DNA from: Curtobacterium sp. MCSS17_007
GTDB taxonomy: Bacteria > Actinomycetota > Actinomycetes > Actinomycetales > Microbacteriaceae
Reading direction: 5' to 3'
Assembly (NCBI RefSeq): GCF_003234175.2
Contig: NZ_CP126257.1
Span: 62,001 to 126,000, forward strand
Length of the DNA stretch: 64,000 bases
Shown here: positions 26,107-34,374 of the stretch, piece by piece
How positions within the stretch are numbered: the stretch's first letter is position 1
Layout: each line of letters opens with the position of its first letter
Notes under the pieces: generated by a model
What the model was told of the DNA's origin: nothing
Databases searched by the model: none
Seen by the model: only the letters and a program-made list of their open reading frames with translations
Made by a program: the position numbers and the translations under genes

Positions 26107-26892
26107 CTACGCCGCGCGGCGCGCGTGCCAGCGCCCTCCGGTCCGCTCGATGGCGAGCGGGAAGGCGAAGGCGTGCGACACCGCCTCGGACGTGATCACC
26201 CGGTCCGCCGGGCCCTGCGCCACCACGGCGCCGTCCCGCAGCAGCATCGCGTGCGAGGTCGACGCGGGCAGGTCCTCGAGGTGGTGCGTCACCATCACGC
26301 TGCCGAGGTCCGGGTGGCGCTGGCGCAGGGCGTCGACGGTCTCGAGCAGGTGTTCCCGAGCCGCGACGTCGAGCCCGGTCGCGGGTTCGTCGAGGAGCAG
26401 CAGGCGCGGCTCGCTCATGAGCGCCCGGGCGATGAGCGTCCGTCCCCGTTCGCCCTGGGACAGCACCGGCCAGCGGGCGTCGGAACGGTCGGCGAGCCCG
26501 ACGTCGGCGACGTGCCGGCGCGCGGTCTCGAGCTGCTCGGGTGTCGGCTCCCACCGCAGCATGAGGTCCGTGGTGCCGGTGAGCCCGGTCAGCACCGTCT
26601 CGAGCACCGTCAAGGGTGAGAGCATCCGGTGCCGCGGGTCGACGTGCCCGATGTGCTGACGGAGCTCGCGGACGTCCACGCGCCCGAGTCGTCGACCGAG
26701 CAGCTCGACGGTGCCCGCGGTCGGGTGCCCGTTCGCGCCGAGGACGGCGAGCAGCGTCGACTTGCCGGCGCCGTTCGGCCCGAGCAGCGCCCAGTGCTCG
26801 CCGCTGCGGACGGTCAGCGACACGTCGTGCAGCAGGTCCCGCCCGGAGCGGGTCACACGGAGGGCTTCGGCGCGGAGCAGGACGTCGGTCAC
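26107..26892 (-). CDS. ABC transporter ATP-binding protein
   Basis: A 261-residue single ABC ATPase. Walker A is GPNGAGKS (about residues 39-46), the signature loop is LSQGERGR, Walker B is RLLLLDEPATGLD, and the H-loop is VMVTHHLEDL. It resembles the stand-alone YlmA-type proteins. No permease or binding protein is adjacent, so its partner is encoded elsewhere or it is not a transporter subunit. It is followed upstream by a GntR gene on the same strand, 40 bp away, possibly co-transcribed. Confidence 0.9.
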   Translation of the reverse strand: MTDVLLRAEALRVTRSGRDLLHDVSLTVRSGEHWALLGPNGAGKSTLLAVLGANGHPTAGTVELLGRRLGRVDVRELRQHIGHVDPRHRMLSPLTVLETVLTGLTGTTDLMLRWEPTPEQLETARRHVADVGLADRSDARWPVLSQGERGRTLIARALMSEPRLLLLDEPATGLDVAAREHLLETVDALRQRHPDLGSVMVTHHLEDLPASTSHAMLLRDGAVVAQGPADRVITSEAVSHAFAFPLAIERTGGRWHARRAA

Positions 26893-26932
26893 CCGACCAG
26901 TCTGCCCGGGCGAGTGTCCCGCCCCGTCGGTG

Positions 26933-27625
26933 TCAGGCGTCCGCGGTCGCGTCGGCGTCCGCGTGCGCGGTGCGCATCTCCGCCAGGTGCTCGGCCATGG
27001 CGCGCGACATGCTGCGGATCACGGCGCCGGCAGCCTCGCCGTCGCGGCCCTTCGCCGCGGCGTGGAAGGAGTCGAGGCCGTGCTTGACGTCCCAGAACAC
27101 GAACTCCGGCTGGCCGATCCGCACGAACTTGGCGCGGTTGAGGATGCCCTCGGAGGTCTTCACCAGTAGCTCGTTGCCGGAGTGGGCGACGAGGAAGGCG
27201 ATGAGCGCGTCGATGTCGTCGTTCAGCGAGCGGTCCTCGGCGTCGGCGTGCTTGCGGGCCTGGTCGAGGAGCTTGCCGAGCTGCTTGACGGCGGCGTCGT
27301 CGAGGTTCGGCACGGCCCACCGGGCGGCGAGCTCGGCGAAGCCGAAGAGCAGCTGGAACGCGTCGTCGTACTGCTCGCGCGTGGGCGACGCGACGCGGGT
27401 GTAGCGGTTCGCCTCCATCTCGACGAGCCCGAAGTCGACGAGCTTCGCGATGGCCTCGCGGATCGGGGTCCGACTGACGCCGAGCCACGCGACGAGCTCG
27501 TCGTCGTTGAGGCGTTCACCGGCCTGCAGCGTGCCGTCCTGGATCGCGGCGAGCATCTTCTCGAGCACGACGTCCCGCAGGAGCTTCCGGGGGGACGAAT
27601 CCACCGACGACTTGGGTACCGGCAT
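26933..27625 (-). CDS. GntR-family regulator, FCD subfamily
   Basis: A 230-residue regulator with an N-terminal winged helix (residues about 10-75, including RLNDDELVAWLGVSRTPIREAIAKL) and an all-helical FCD effector domain with the His residues that bind metal in this subfamily (FLVAHSGNELL, GLDSFHAAAKG, MAEHLAEM). A GAGGAGC site precedes ATG 27625. Upstream, CCAAAC (27659-27664) and GTTTGG (27686-27691) form a spaced inverted repeat that could be an operator. It may control itself and neighbouring genes; ligand unknown. Confidence 0.9.
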   Translation of the reverse strand: MPVPKSSVDSSPRKLLRDVVLEKMLAAIQDGTLQAGERLNDDELVAWLGVSRTPIREAIAKLVDFGLVEMEANRYTRVASPTREQYDDAFQLLFGFAELAARWAVPNLDDAAVKQLGKLLDQARKHADAEDRSLNDDIDALIAFLVAHSGNELLVKTSEGILNRAKFVRIGQPEFVFWDVKHGLDSFHAAAKGRDGEAAGAVIRSMSRAMAEHLAEMRTAHADADATADA

Positions 27626-27717
27626 GGCTGCTCCTCACAGGTTCGGGTGTTCCGTGTGCCAAACCTAGCGTGTCAGATCGCAAGCGTTTGGGAAATCACC
27701 CGACAGGAGGATCGGCG

Positions 27718-28695
27718 TCAGCGCCGGACGTCGACCACCGTCCGCCCGTGCACCCGGCCGGCCACCACGTCCGCACCGACCGCGATCGCGTGCTCGAGGT
27801 CGACCGTCCGCGTCACGTCGGCGACGAGGGCCGGGTCGAGGTCGGTCGCGAGCCGGTCCCACGCCCGCTGACGGAGCGGCAGGGGTGCCTCGACCGAGTT
27901 GATGCCCAGCAGGGAGACCGCGCGGAGGATGAACGGCATGACCGACGTCGGAAGGGAGGAGTCCTGCGCCAGGCCGCACGCGGTGACCGCCCCGCCCCAC
28001 TTCGTCGCGGCGAGCACGTTCGCGAGCGTGGCCCCGCCGACGCTGTCGACCGCGCCCGCCCAGGTCGCGCGCTGCAGTGGCTTGCCGAGCTCGGCGAGGG
28101 TCGAGCGGTCGACCACCTCGGACGCTCCGAGCGCCCGGAGCGACGCGGCGTTGGCGGTGCGACCGGTCGACGCCGTGACGCGGTACCCGCGCGCGGCGAG
28201 CAGGGCGATGGCGATCGTGCCGACCCCGCCCGAGGCGCCGGTCACCAGCACGGGACCGTCGTCGGGCGTCACCGTCCGCTCGAGGGCGAGCACGGACAGC
28301 ATCGCGGTGAACCCGGCGGTGCCGATCGCCGCGGCGAAGGAGTCCTCGAGCGTGTCCGGCAGCACGACGAGGGAGCCGCTCGGCACGATCGCCCGCTGCG
28401 CCCAGCCGCCGTGCCGCGTCTCGCCGAGACCGGCGCCGTTGCACACCACCCGGTCACCGATCGCGACGTCGTGCACGCCGGGGCCGAGCGCCGAGACCGT
28501 CCCCACGACGTCGATGCCGGGGACGAGGGGGTCGACCCGGGCGACACCCGGGTTGCCGGCGAGGGCGAGGCCGTCCTTGTAGTTCACGCTGGAGTACGTG
28601 ACGTCGACGCAGGCCTCGCCCTCGGCGGGGTCGGGCACGTCGACCTGCGTGATCGCGGCCGGGGTGGAACGGGAGACGAGGACTGCGCGCGTCAT
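27718..28695 (-). CDS. YhdH/AcuI-type NADPH oxidoreductase (MDR superfamily)
   Basis: A 325-residue zinc-free medium-chain dehydrogenase/reductase of the YhdH/AcuI group, whose studied members reduce acryloyl-CoA. Landmarks are YSSVNYKDGLALAG (about 35-48), GIDVVGTV, and the nucleotide-binding GASGGVGTIAIALLAARGY (about 154-172). Zinc-ligand cysteines are lacking. A single gene; the GntR regulator lies downstream on the same strand. Substrate here is an inference from family only. Confidence 0.88.
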   Translation of the reverse strand: MTRAVLVSRSTPAAITQVDVPDPAEGEACVDVTYSSVNYKDGLALAGNPGVARVDPLVPGIDVVGTVSALGPGVHDVAIGDRVVCNGAGLGETRHGGWAQRAIVPSGSLVVLPDTLEDSFAAAIGTAGFTAMLSVLALERTVTPDDGPVLVTGASGGVGTIAIALLAARGYRVTASTGRTANAASLRALGASEVVDRSTLAELGKPLQRATWAGAVDSVGGATLANVLAATKWGGAVTACGLAQDSSLPTSVMPFILRAVSLLGINSVEAPLPLRQRAWDRLATDLDPALVADVTRTVDLEHAIAVGADVVAGRVHGRTVVDVRR

Positions 28696-28770
28696 GCGTC
28701 GGACGCTACCCCGTGCCTCCCGGCCGGGCGCTCGTTCGTTCCCAGAACGGGTGCGATGCCCGGCGGAACC

Positions 28771-28851
28771 GGGCGTACCTGATGCGTCCGGAGGACCAGG
28801 TACGCCCGTTGCGACCAGGCACGCCCGGATCGACCGGGCGCACCCGGCGTC
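28771..28851. repeat. 19-bp imperfect tandem repeat with hairpin
   Basis: GGGCGTACCTG (28771-28781) pairs exactly with 28797-28807. From 28794 three head-to-tail units of 19 bp follow, GACCAGGTACGCCCGTTGC, GACCAGGCACGCCCGGATC and GACCGGGCGCACCCGGCGT. It fills most of the 175-bp gap between pfkA and the oxidoreductase gene, both on the minus strand, so it is downstream of pfkA and upstream of the other. Confidence 0.7.
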
Positions 28852-28870
28852 GCGCCCGCGCCTGCGGCAC

Positions 28871-29899
28871 TCAGCCGAACATGATGGCGGCTTCGTCGTA
28901 CCGCGCCTGCGGCACCGTCTTCAGCTCACCGAGGGCGTCCTCGAACGACACGTGCACGATCTCCGTGCCCTTGAGCGCCACCATCCGGCCCCAGCGCCCC
29001 TCGACCACGGAGTCGATCGCCGCCAGCCCGAGCCGCGTCGAGAGCACCCGGTCGTACGCGGTCGGGGTGCCGCCGCGCTGGATGTGACCGAGCGTGGTGG
29101 CGCGGGTCTCGATGCCCGTCATCTCCTCGATGAGCGGCGCCAGGCGCTCGCCGATGCCGCCCAGACGGGGCCGACCGAAGGCGTCGAGGCCCCGCTCGGT
29201 GTGCGCGTTGTCCTCGTGGTCGGGGACGAAGCCCTCGGCCACGACGACGAGCGGCGCCCGCCCCCGGTCGTACGCGGCGCGCACCCAGGCCGCGATCTGC
29301 TCCATGCTCGTCTTCTGCTCGGGGATGAGGATCGCGTGCGCACCCGCGGCCATGCCGGAGTGCAGGGCGATCCAGCCCACGTGCCGGCCCATGACCTCGG
29401 CGACCATGCAGCGCGAGTGGGACTCACCGGTGGTGCGGAGGCGGTCCATCGCCTCGGTCGCGATCGCGACGGCGGTGTCGAAGCCGAACGTGTAGTCGGT
29501 GGCGCCGAGGTCGTTGTCGACGGTCTTGGGGACGCCGACGATCTTCAGGCCGGCGTCGGTGAGGCGCTTCGCCGCGGCCAGGGTGCCCTCGCCGCCGATC
29601 GCGACGATGGCGTCGATGCCGTGCCGTTCGAGGGTCTTCGTGATGTTCTCGACGCCGCCGTTCGGCCCCTCGAAGGGGTTCGTGCGGCTCGTGCCGAGGA
29701 TCGTGCCGCCCTGCTTCGCGATGCCCTGGATGTCCTTGCGGCCGAGGGGCACGATGTCCCCGTCGACGACCCCCCGCCACCCGTCGCGGAACCCGACGAA
29801 CTCGTGGCCGTGGATCGCGATGCCCTTGAGCACGATGCCGCGGATGACCGCGTTGAGGCCGGGGCAGTCGCCTCCGGAGGTGAGGATGCCGATGCGCAC
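28871..29899 (-). CDS. pfkA: 6-phosphofructokinase, probably ATP-dependent
   Basis: A 342-residue phosphofructokinase of the actinobacterial (group III) type, phosphorylating fructose-6-phosphate in glycolysis. SGGDCPGLNAVIRG is at residues 8-21, the catalytic Asp128 lies in PKTVDND, and MGRHVGWIA binds substrate. The donor-determining pair is Gly105 (in GGEGT, where PPi enzymes carry Asp) with Lys125, the combination known from ATP-dependent Streptomyces enzymes. GTG 29899 puts the first strand (VRIGILTSGG) at the usual distance. Divergent from a DNA glycosylase gene, 74 bp away. Confidence 0.93.
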   Translation of the reverse strand: MRIGILTSGGDCPGLNAVIRGIVLKGIAIHGHEFVGFRDGWRGVVDGDIVPLGRKDIQGIAKQGGTILGTSRTNPFEGPNGGVENITKTLERHGIDAIVAIGGEGTLAAAKRLTDAGLKIVGVPKTVDNDLGATDYTFGFDTAVAIATEAMDRLRTTGESHSRCMVAEVMGRHVGWIALHSGMAAGAHAILIPEQKTSMEQIAAWVRAAYDRGRAPLVVVAEGFVPDHEDNAHTERGLDAFGRPRLGGIGERLAPLIEEMTGIETRATTLGHIQRGGTPTAYDRVLSTRLGLAAIDSVVEGRWGRMVALKGTEIVHVSFEDALGELKTVPQARYDEAAIMFG

Positions 29900-29961
29900 G
29901 GAGACTCCAACGTCGTCGGGTTGCGGGGACCTCCCCATCATGTCTGACGGTGGTGTGGCAT

Positions 29962-29967
29962 TACCAT
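29962..29967 (+). promoter_or_regulatory. -10 box (TACCAT) of the DNA glycosylase gene
   Basis: TACCAT ends 6 nt before GTG 29974, which has no ribosome-binding site; leaderless transcription is likely. Confidence 0.5.
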
Positions 29968-29973
29968 CCCCGT

Positions 29974-31005
29974 GTGTCCCTGCCCTCCTCCGTCGCACCC
30001 GGCCCGGCCGGTCGTCGACGGGGCGCGACCGGCCACCGGGGCGTCGCGACCGGACGACCGGCTGCTGCGTCCGGCGGGACCGCTGCGGCCGCCCGGGTGG
30101 ACACCGTGTACCGGCCGGGAGGCGCGGTCGACGTCCGCGCGACCCTGCGGCCCCTGCAGCGCGGCTCCGGTGACCCCGCCTTCCAGGTGGTCGGGTCCGA
30201 CACGTGGCTCGCGCTGCGCACGCCGGCCGGGGCCGCCTCGGTGCTCGTGCGTCGGGCGGGCAGCGACGCGATCGCGGTCTCCGCGTGGGGTTCCGGCGCC
30301 GCCTGGGCGGTGACCCATGCTCCCGACCTGCTCGGGCGCGGCGACGACTGGTCCGAGCTCGACGTGACCACGCATGCCTTCCTGGCCGAGGCGCGACACC
30401 GCCAGCCGGGGTTACGGCTGCTCCGGACGAACACCGTCGTGGCGATGCTCGTGCCGGCGATCATGGAGCAGAAGGTGACCTCGCGGCAGGCGTGGCGCGC
30501 GTGGCGGTACCTGCTGCGACGCTTCGGTGAGCCGGCGCCCGGCCCGGTGCCCGTGGAGATGTTCGTCCCGCCGGCCCCGGAGCAGTGGGCGCGGATCCCG
30601 AGCTGGGAGTGGCACAAGGCGGGCATCGAACCCGGGCGCTCGGCGACGGTGATGCGGGCGGTGAAGGTCGCGCCCGCGCTCGAGCGGACGCTGGCGCTCG
30701 GTCGCGGTGGCGAGGTCGTGTCGCAGCGGCTCCGGTCGGTCCCGGGGATCGGGCAGTGGACCGCGGCGGAGACGGCGCAGCGTGCGCACGGGGACCCGGA
30801 CTCGCCGAGCGTCGGGGACTACCACGTGCCGGCCCTCGTCGGGTGGGCGCTGACGGGTGGCCCGGTGGACGACGACGGGATGCTCGAGCTGCTCGAGCCC
30901 TGGCGCGGGCACCGGGAACGGGTCGTGCGACTGATCGGGGGCTCGGGCTTCCGGAAGCCGGCGTTCGGGCCGCGGATGACGATCCAGGACCACCGCTGGC
31001 ACTGA
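29974..31005 (+). CDS. AlkA-type DNA-3-methyladenine glycosylase
   Basis: A 343-residue base-excision repair enzyme of the HhH-GPD superfamily that removes alkylated purines. The helix-hairpin-helix LRSVPGIGQWTAAETAQRA and the downstream catalytic Asp in SVGDYHVPAL are clear; EQKVTSRQAWRAWRYLL upstream matches the glycosylase helices. The N-terminus has about 25 basic, low-complexity residues. GTG 29974 is chosen for the TACCAT box 6 nt upstream. It is a single gene with no Ada gene beside it. Confidence 0.9.
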   Translation: MSLPSSVAPGPAGRRRGATGHRGVATGRPAAASGGTAAAARVDTVYRPGGAVDVRATLRPLQRGSGDPAFQVVGSDTWLALRTPAGAASVLVRRAGSDAIAVSAWGSGAAWAVTHAPDLLGRGDDWSELDVTTHAFLAEARHRQPGLRLLRTNTVVAMLVPAIMEQKVTSRQAWRAWRYLLRRFGEPAPGPVPVEMFVPPAPEQWARIPSWEWHKAGIEPGRSATVMRAVKVAPALERTLALGRGGEVVSQRLRSVPGIGQWTAAETAQRAHGDPDSPSVGDYHVPALVGWALTGGPVDDDGMLELLEPWRGHRERVVRLIGGSGFRKPAFGPRMTIQDHRWH

Positions 31006-31070
31006 CCCCGGACAGGCCGAGGTCGGCGACGTAGGCTCCAGGTGAGAACCGATCTCACGAAGGAGGAACC

Positions 31071-31259
31071 ATGTCGGACCCGAACACCACCCCCGCCGCC
31101 GAGGCCGAGGAGCACCGCGTCGCCGAGCACGACGTCGCCGACCACGACCACGAGCAGGACGGCGGCGAGCACGAGACCGTCGAGCACGGCGACCACGTCG
31201 ACTTCGTCCACGACGGCCACCGTCACGCCCGTCACGAGGACCACTACGACGAGCACTGA
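31071..31259 (+). CDS. Small histidine-rich protein, likely metal-binding
   Basis: A 62-residue acidic protein with 15 histidines. The C-terminal part HGDHVDFVHDGHRHARHEDH plus YDEH is a pattern I have seen in short actinobacterial proteins, sometimes labelled zinc-transporter related without proof. A strong AAGGAGGAA site precedes the ATG by 4 nt. No membrane helix or signal peptide. Metal (Zn, Ni or Cu) buffering is an inference from composition. A family A palindrome follows 23 bp after the stop. Confidence 0.8.
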   Translation: MSDPNTTPAAEAEEHRVAEHDVADHDHEQDGGEHETVEHGDHVDFVHDGHRHARHEDHYDEH

Positions 31260-31282
31260 GCGTCGCTGAGGCGGCCACCTGG

Positions 31283-31326
31283 CGGACGGGAGGCGCGTGG
31301 CGGAGCCGCCACGTGCCTCCCGTCCG
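31283..31326. repeat. Palindromic element, family A copy 2
   Basis: Arms 31283-31303 and 31306-31326 (21 bp, one G.T-type mismatch), loop of 2 nt, starting CGGACGGGAGGCGCGTGGCG. It lies just after the His-rich gene and could terminate it ahead of the sugar porter. Confidence 0.85.
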
Positions 31327-31429
31327 TCGCGTGCACGCCTCGCGACCCGCACATCCTCCGTCGTCGCTCGTCGACCCCCGCCTACCGTGACGCGCGGCGC
31401 GGGACCGACCCGGCCGGGGGAGGACCCGC

Positions 31430-32896
31430 ATGACGAGCACCACGACCGACGACGACCGCGTACCGGGCGTCCCGGCGCCCATCCCGGAGGACACCGGGCG
31501 GACCGAGACCGAGCGCCGCACGAAGCGGCACGTCACCCGGGTGGCGTTCGTGGCCGCGATCGGCGGCCTGCTGTACGGCTACGACACCGGGGTGATCTCC
31601 GGCACGCTCATCGAGATCGGCAAGGAGTTCTCGATCGACGCGACGGTCAAGGAGTTCATCACCGCGTCGATCCTGGTCGGCGCGATCCTCGGCGCCTTCC
31701 TCACGGGGCCCGTGTCGGCACGCATCGGGCGGCGTCGCACGATCCTGCTCATCGCCGCCGTGTTCGGACTCGGCGTGCTGTTCGCCGCGGTGTCCCCGAG
31801 TCCGGTGTTCCTCGTGCTCAGCCGGCTCTTCCTCGGGCTCGCCGTCGGTGGTTCGACGCAGACCATCCCGACCTACATCGCGGAGATCGCGCCGGGTCCC
31901 CGCCGCGGCAGCCTGGTCACGGTCTTCAACTGCGCGATCGGCGTCGGCATCCTGTCCGCCGCCGTGGTCGGGGTCACCCTGAACGGCGTGGTGTCCTGGC
32001 GCTTCATGATCGGTGTGGCCGCGGCGCCCGCGATCGTCCTGCTGCTCGGCATGCTCAAGCTGCCGGAGAGTCCCCGCTGGTTCGTCTCGCAGGACCGCAT
32101 CGGACCCGCACGTCGGGTCCTGCGGTGGTTGCGGCCCGACCAGCGTGCGGCGGAGGACGAGCTCGACGAGATCCGGGAGCTCGACGACGCCGAACCGTCC
32201 TCCGGCGCCGGCCAGTGGACGCAGCTCCGGAAGCCGTGGGTCCGTCCGGCCTTGGTCGCGGGATTGATCGTCGCCGCGTTCACGCAGCTGACCGGGCTCG
32301 AGATGATGATCTACTACACGCCGACGATCCTCACCGACGCCGGCTTCCCGCACGAGTACTCGCTCTGGGCCAACGTCGGCGTCGGCGTCGTGTACCTGGT
32401 GATGACGTTCGTCGGCTCGCGCCTGGTCGACCGCATCGGCCGCCGTCGGCTCACGCTCGTGATGCTGCCCGGAGCGGCCGTGAGCATCGGCCTGTTCGGG
32501 GTGTCGTTCTTCCTGACCGGTGGGAAGCCGTCACCGGTGCTCACGATCGCGCTCATCCTGGCCTTCATGTTCTTCCAGGCCGGGGGCATCCAGGTCGTCG
32601 GGTGGCTGGTCGGCTCGGAGATGTACCCGCTGCGCATCCGAGCCGCCGCGACGAGCCTGCACGCCATGGTGCTCTGGAGTGCGAACCTGCTCGTCACCTC
32701 CACCGCGCTCACCCTGACCGGGTGGATCGGCCTCGGCGGGACGATGCTCGTGTACGCGGCGCTCAACGTCCTCGGGTGGGTGCTGGTGTTCCTGCGCGTG
32801 CCGGAGACGAAGGGCCGGTCGCTCGAGCAGATCGAGCAGTCGCTGCGCGACGAGACCTTCCTGCCGCACCGGTCGCGTCGGGGCGTGACGAGCTGA
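31430..32896 (+). CDS. Sugar porter family MFS transporter
   Basis: A 488-residue sugar:proton symporter-like protein with 12 expected membrane helices. Sugar porter signatures are all present: GGLLYGYDTGVISG in helix 1 (about residues 44-57), GRRRTILLIAA in loop 2-3, PESPRWFV before the central loop, DRIGRRRLTLV in loop 8-9 and RVPETKGRSLEQIE after helix 12. An acidic 30-residue leader precedes helix 1. GGGGGAGG lies 5 nt before the ATG. Inositol, xylose or hexose could be substrates. A palindrome begins on its last stop-codon base. Confidence 0.93.
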   Translation: MTSTTTDDDRVPGVPAPIPEDTGRTETERRTKRHVTRVAFVAAIGGLLYGYDTGVISGTLIEIGKEFSIDATVKEFITASILVGAILGAFLTGPVSARIGRRRTILLIAAVFGLGVLFAAVSPSPVFLVLSRLFLGLAVGGSTQTIPTYIAEIAPGPRRGSLVTVFNCAIGVGILSAAVVGVTLNGVVSWRFMIGVAAAPAIVLLLGMLKLPESPRWFVSQDRIGPARRVLRWLRPDQRAAEDELDEIRELDDAEPSSGAGQWTQLRKPWVRPALVAGLIVAAFTQLTGLEMMIYYTPTILTDAGFPHEYSLWANVGVGVVYLVMTFVGSRLVDRIGRRRLTLVMLPGAAVSIGLFGVSFFLTGGKPSPVLTIALILAFMFFQAGGIQVVGWLVGSEMYPLRIRAAATSLHAMVLWSANLLVTSTALTLTGWIGLGGTMLVYAALNVLGWVLVFLRVPETKGRSLEQIEQSLRDETFLPHRSRRGVTS

Positions 32897-32941
32897 CGGA
32901 CGGGAGGCGCGTGGCGGACCCGCCACGCGCCTCCCGTCCGT
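32896..32941. repeat. Palindromic element, family A copy 3
   Basis: Perfect 21-bp stem (32896-32916 with 32921-32941, loop GACC), arm containing GGACGGGAGGCGCGTGGCG. It starts at the last base of the sugar porter stop codon and lies between convergent genes, 16 bp from the epimerase stop. Confidence 0.87.
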
Positions 32942-32957
32942 CTCGGTCTGCACGTTC

Positions 32958-33815
32958 CTACGGGTGCCGGGTGCCCTCGCCGGCCAGCACGGCGCGGTAG
33001 CCCTCGCGGAACGTCGGGTAGCGCGGCTCCCACCCGGTCGAGCGGAGCAGAGCGTTCGAGAGCCGCTTGTCGCCGCCGGCCTGGCGCCCCTCCGGCTCGG
33101 CGCTCGGCGGCTGCTCGACGCCGAGTTCGTCCGCCAGGAACGTCAGGACGTCGTCGAGCCGGACCGGTTCGTCGTCGGTGCCGAGGTACGTCGGCGCGGG
33201 GTCGTCCACGCCGGCCAGGTGGACGAGCGCGGCGGCAGCGTCGTCGCGGTGGATGCGGTTCGTGTGCGGCGAGGTGCCGGACGACAGCCGTGCCTGCCCG
33301 GAGCGGACCTGGTCGATCAGTCGCTCGCGCCCGGGTCCGTAGATGCCCGACAGCCGGACGAGCACGGCCTCGGGCGCCCGCTCGCGCAGCAGCGCCTCGG
33401 CCTCGATGAGGACACCGGCGGTGGGGGTGCTCGCCCGGGCCGGGGTGTCCTCCGTCACTTCGCTGCCGTCCTCGACGTCGTACACCGCGGTCGAGGACAC
33501 GACGATGACCCGCGGCGAGGCGCCGGACGCGTCGATGCCGTCGAGGACGTTCCGCAGGCCGTCGACGTAGGTCGCGCGGTACTCGTCGACGTCACGGGAC
33601 CCGGCGGCGAAGGCCACCACGACCACGCCCGTGTCCGGGTCGATGGTGGGGACCTCGCGTCGGAGGTCGATGCTCCGACCGGTGATCGGGGGCGGGACCA
33701 GCTCGGCGCGACGACGGAGTCCGGTCACCGGGTGGCCGAGCGCCGCGAAGCGCAGGGCCGCCTCGGTGCCGAGGTCGCCGCATCCGGCGATGACGACGGG
33801 GGAGTGGTGCTGCAT
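32958..33815 (-). CDS. NAD(P)-dependent epimerase/SDR-family protein
   Basis: A 285-residue extended-type short-chain dehydrogenase. The cofactor motif near the N-terminus is GCGDLGTEAALRFAALGH (residues 11-28), followed by VVSSTAVYDVEDGSEVTE and VRLSGIYGPGR, which are typical of YeeZ-like NAD(P)-binding epimerases. The canonical YxxxK is not evident, so catalytic activity is uncertain. It converges with the sugar porter. Substrate unknown. Confidence 0.82.
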   Translation of the reverse strand: MQHHSPVVIAGCGDLGTEAALRFAALGHPVTGLRRRAELVPPPITGRSIDLRREVPTIDPDTGVVVVAFAAGSRDVDEYRATYVDGLRNVLDGIDASGASPRVIVVSSTAVYDVEDGSEVTEDTPARASTPTAGVLIEAEALLRERAPEAVLVRLSGIYGPGRERLIDQVRSGQARLSSGTSPHTNRIHRDDAAAALVHLAGVDDPAPTYLGTDDEPVRLDDVLTFLADELGVEQPPSAEPEGRQAGGDKRLSNALLRSTGWEPRYPTFREGYRAVLAGEGTRHP

Positions 33816-33874
33816 GCTCCGAGCTTGTCAGGTGCTGGTCGGAGCGGCCCGAGCGGGTGCCCGGGCCGCGGCGG

Positions 33875-34060
33875 TCAGACCTGCTCGTTGTCGGGCGACT
33901 CGGGCTCGCCGCCGGAGTCGACGTCGCTGTCCTGCTGCGGGTCCTCGGTCGCGTTGCCGGTCGACGAGCCGTCGGGCAGGTCCTCGGTGCGCTGGAACTC
34001 GCTCTCCGGGGCGTCCGTGGAGCCGTCGGTCGGGCTGTTCTGGTTCTGCTGGTCACTCAT
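33875..34060 (-). CDS. Small acidic Gln/Ser/Asp-rich protein
   Basis: A 61-residue hydrophilic protein, rich in Gln, Asn, Ser, Asp, Glu and Pro, with no hydrophobic segment; it is probably disordered. ATG 34060 is supported by a TAGCGT box (34068-34073) ending 7 nt upstream, as in other leaderless genes here. No family recognised. Confidence 0.6.
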   Translation of the reverse strand: MSDQQNQNSPTDGSTDAPESEFQRTEDLPDGSSTGNATEDPQQDSDVDSGGEPESPDNEQV

Positions 34061-34067
34061 GGTGTGG

Positions 34068-34073
34068 ACGCTA
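34068..34073 (-). promoter_or_regulatory. -10 box (TAGCGT) of the small acidic protein gene
   Basis: On the minus strand TAGCGT ends 7 nt before ATG 34060. Confidence 0.45.
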
Positions 34074-34217
34074 CGCGGTTCCGCCTCCGTGACGTTCCGG
34101 CCGGTCGCGTCCCCCGCCGTTCCGGGGTCCCGCTGCTCTGGCGGCCACGGACACCTCGATGCGGGAGCCCCTCGTCCCCCGGGTTTGTCACAGAACGGTA
34201 ACGACACCGAACTCGTC

Positions 34218-34319
34218 CAAACCCTTCGGCGGAGGGTGTCGAATCCCTTGCATCAACCGGGAAACACCCGGAGCGCTCACCAGCCGCAGGTAGCTGGTTC
34301 TCCACCCCTGTACGGGGTG
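34218..34319 (+). promoter_or_regulatory. Structured leader ahead of a secreted protein gene
   Basis: The 314-bp gap 34061-34374 holds no gene. Its right part has four short stem-loops in a row: ACCCT/AGGGT near 34220-34236, CCGGG/CCCGG (34257-34261 with 34267-34271), ACCAGC/GCTGGT (34279-34284 with 34293-34298) and CACCCC/GGGGTG (34303-34308 with 34314-34319). They could form a folded 5' UTR before the gene at 34375. It matches no riboswitch class I can name. Confidence 0.35.
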
Positions 34320-34374
34320 TGTTCGGCGCGCACACAGGGAATCGCGCCGAGCGCGACAACGGAAGGAACCCATC

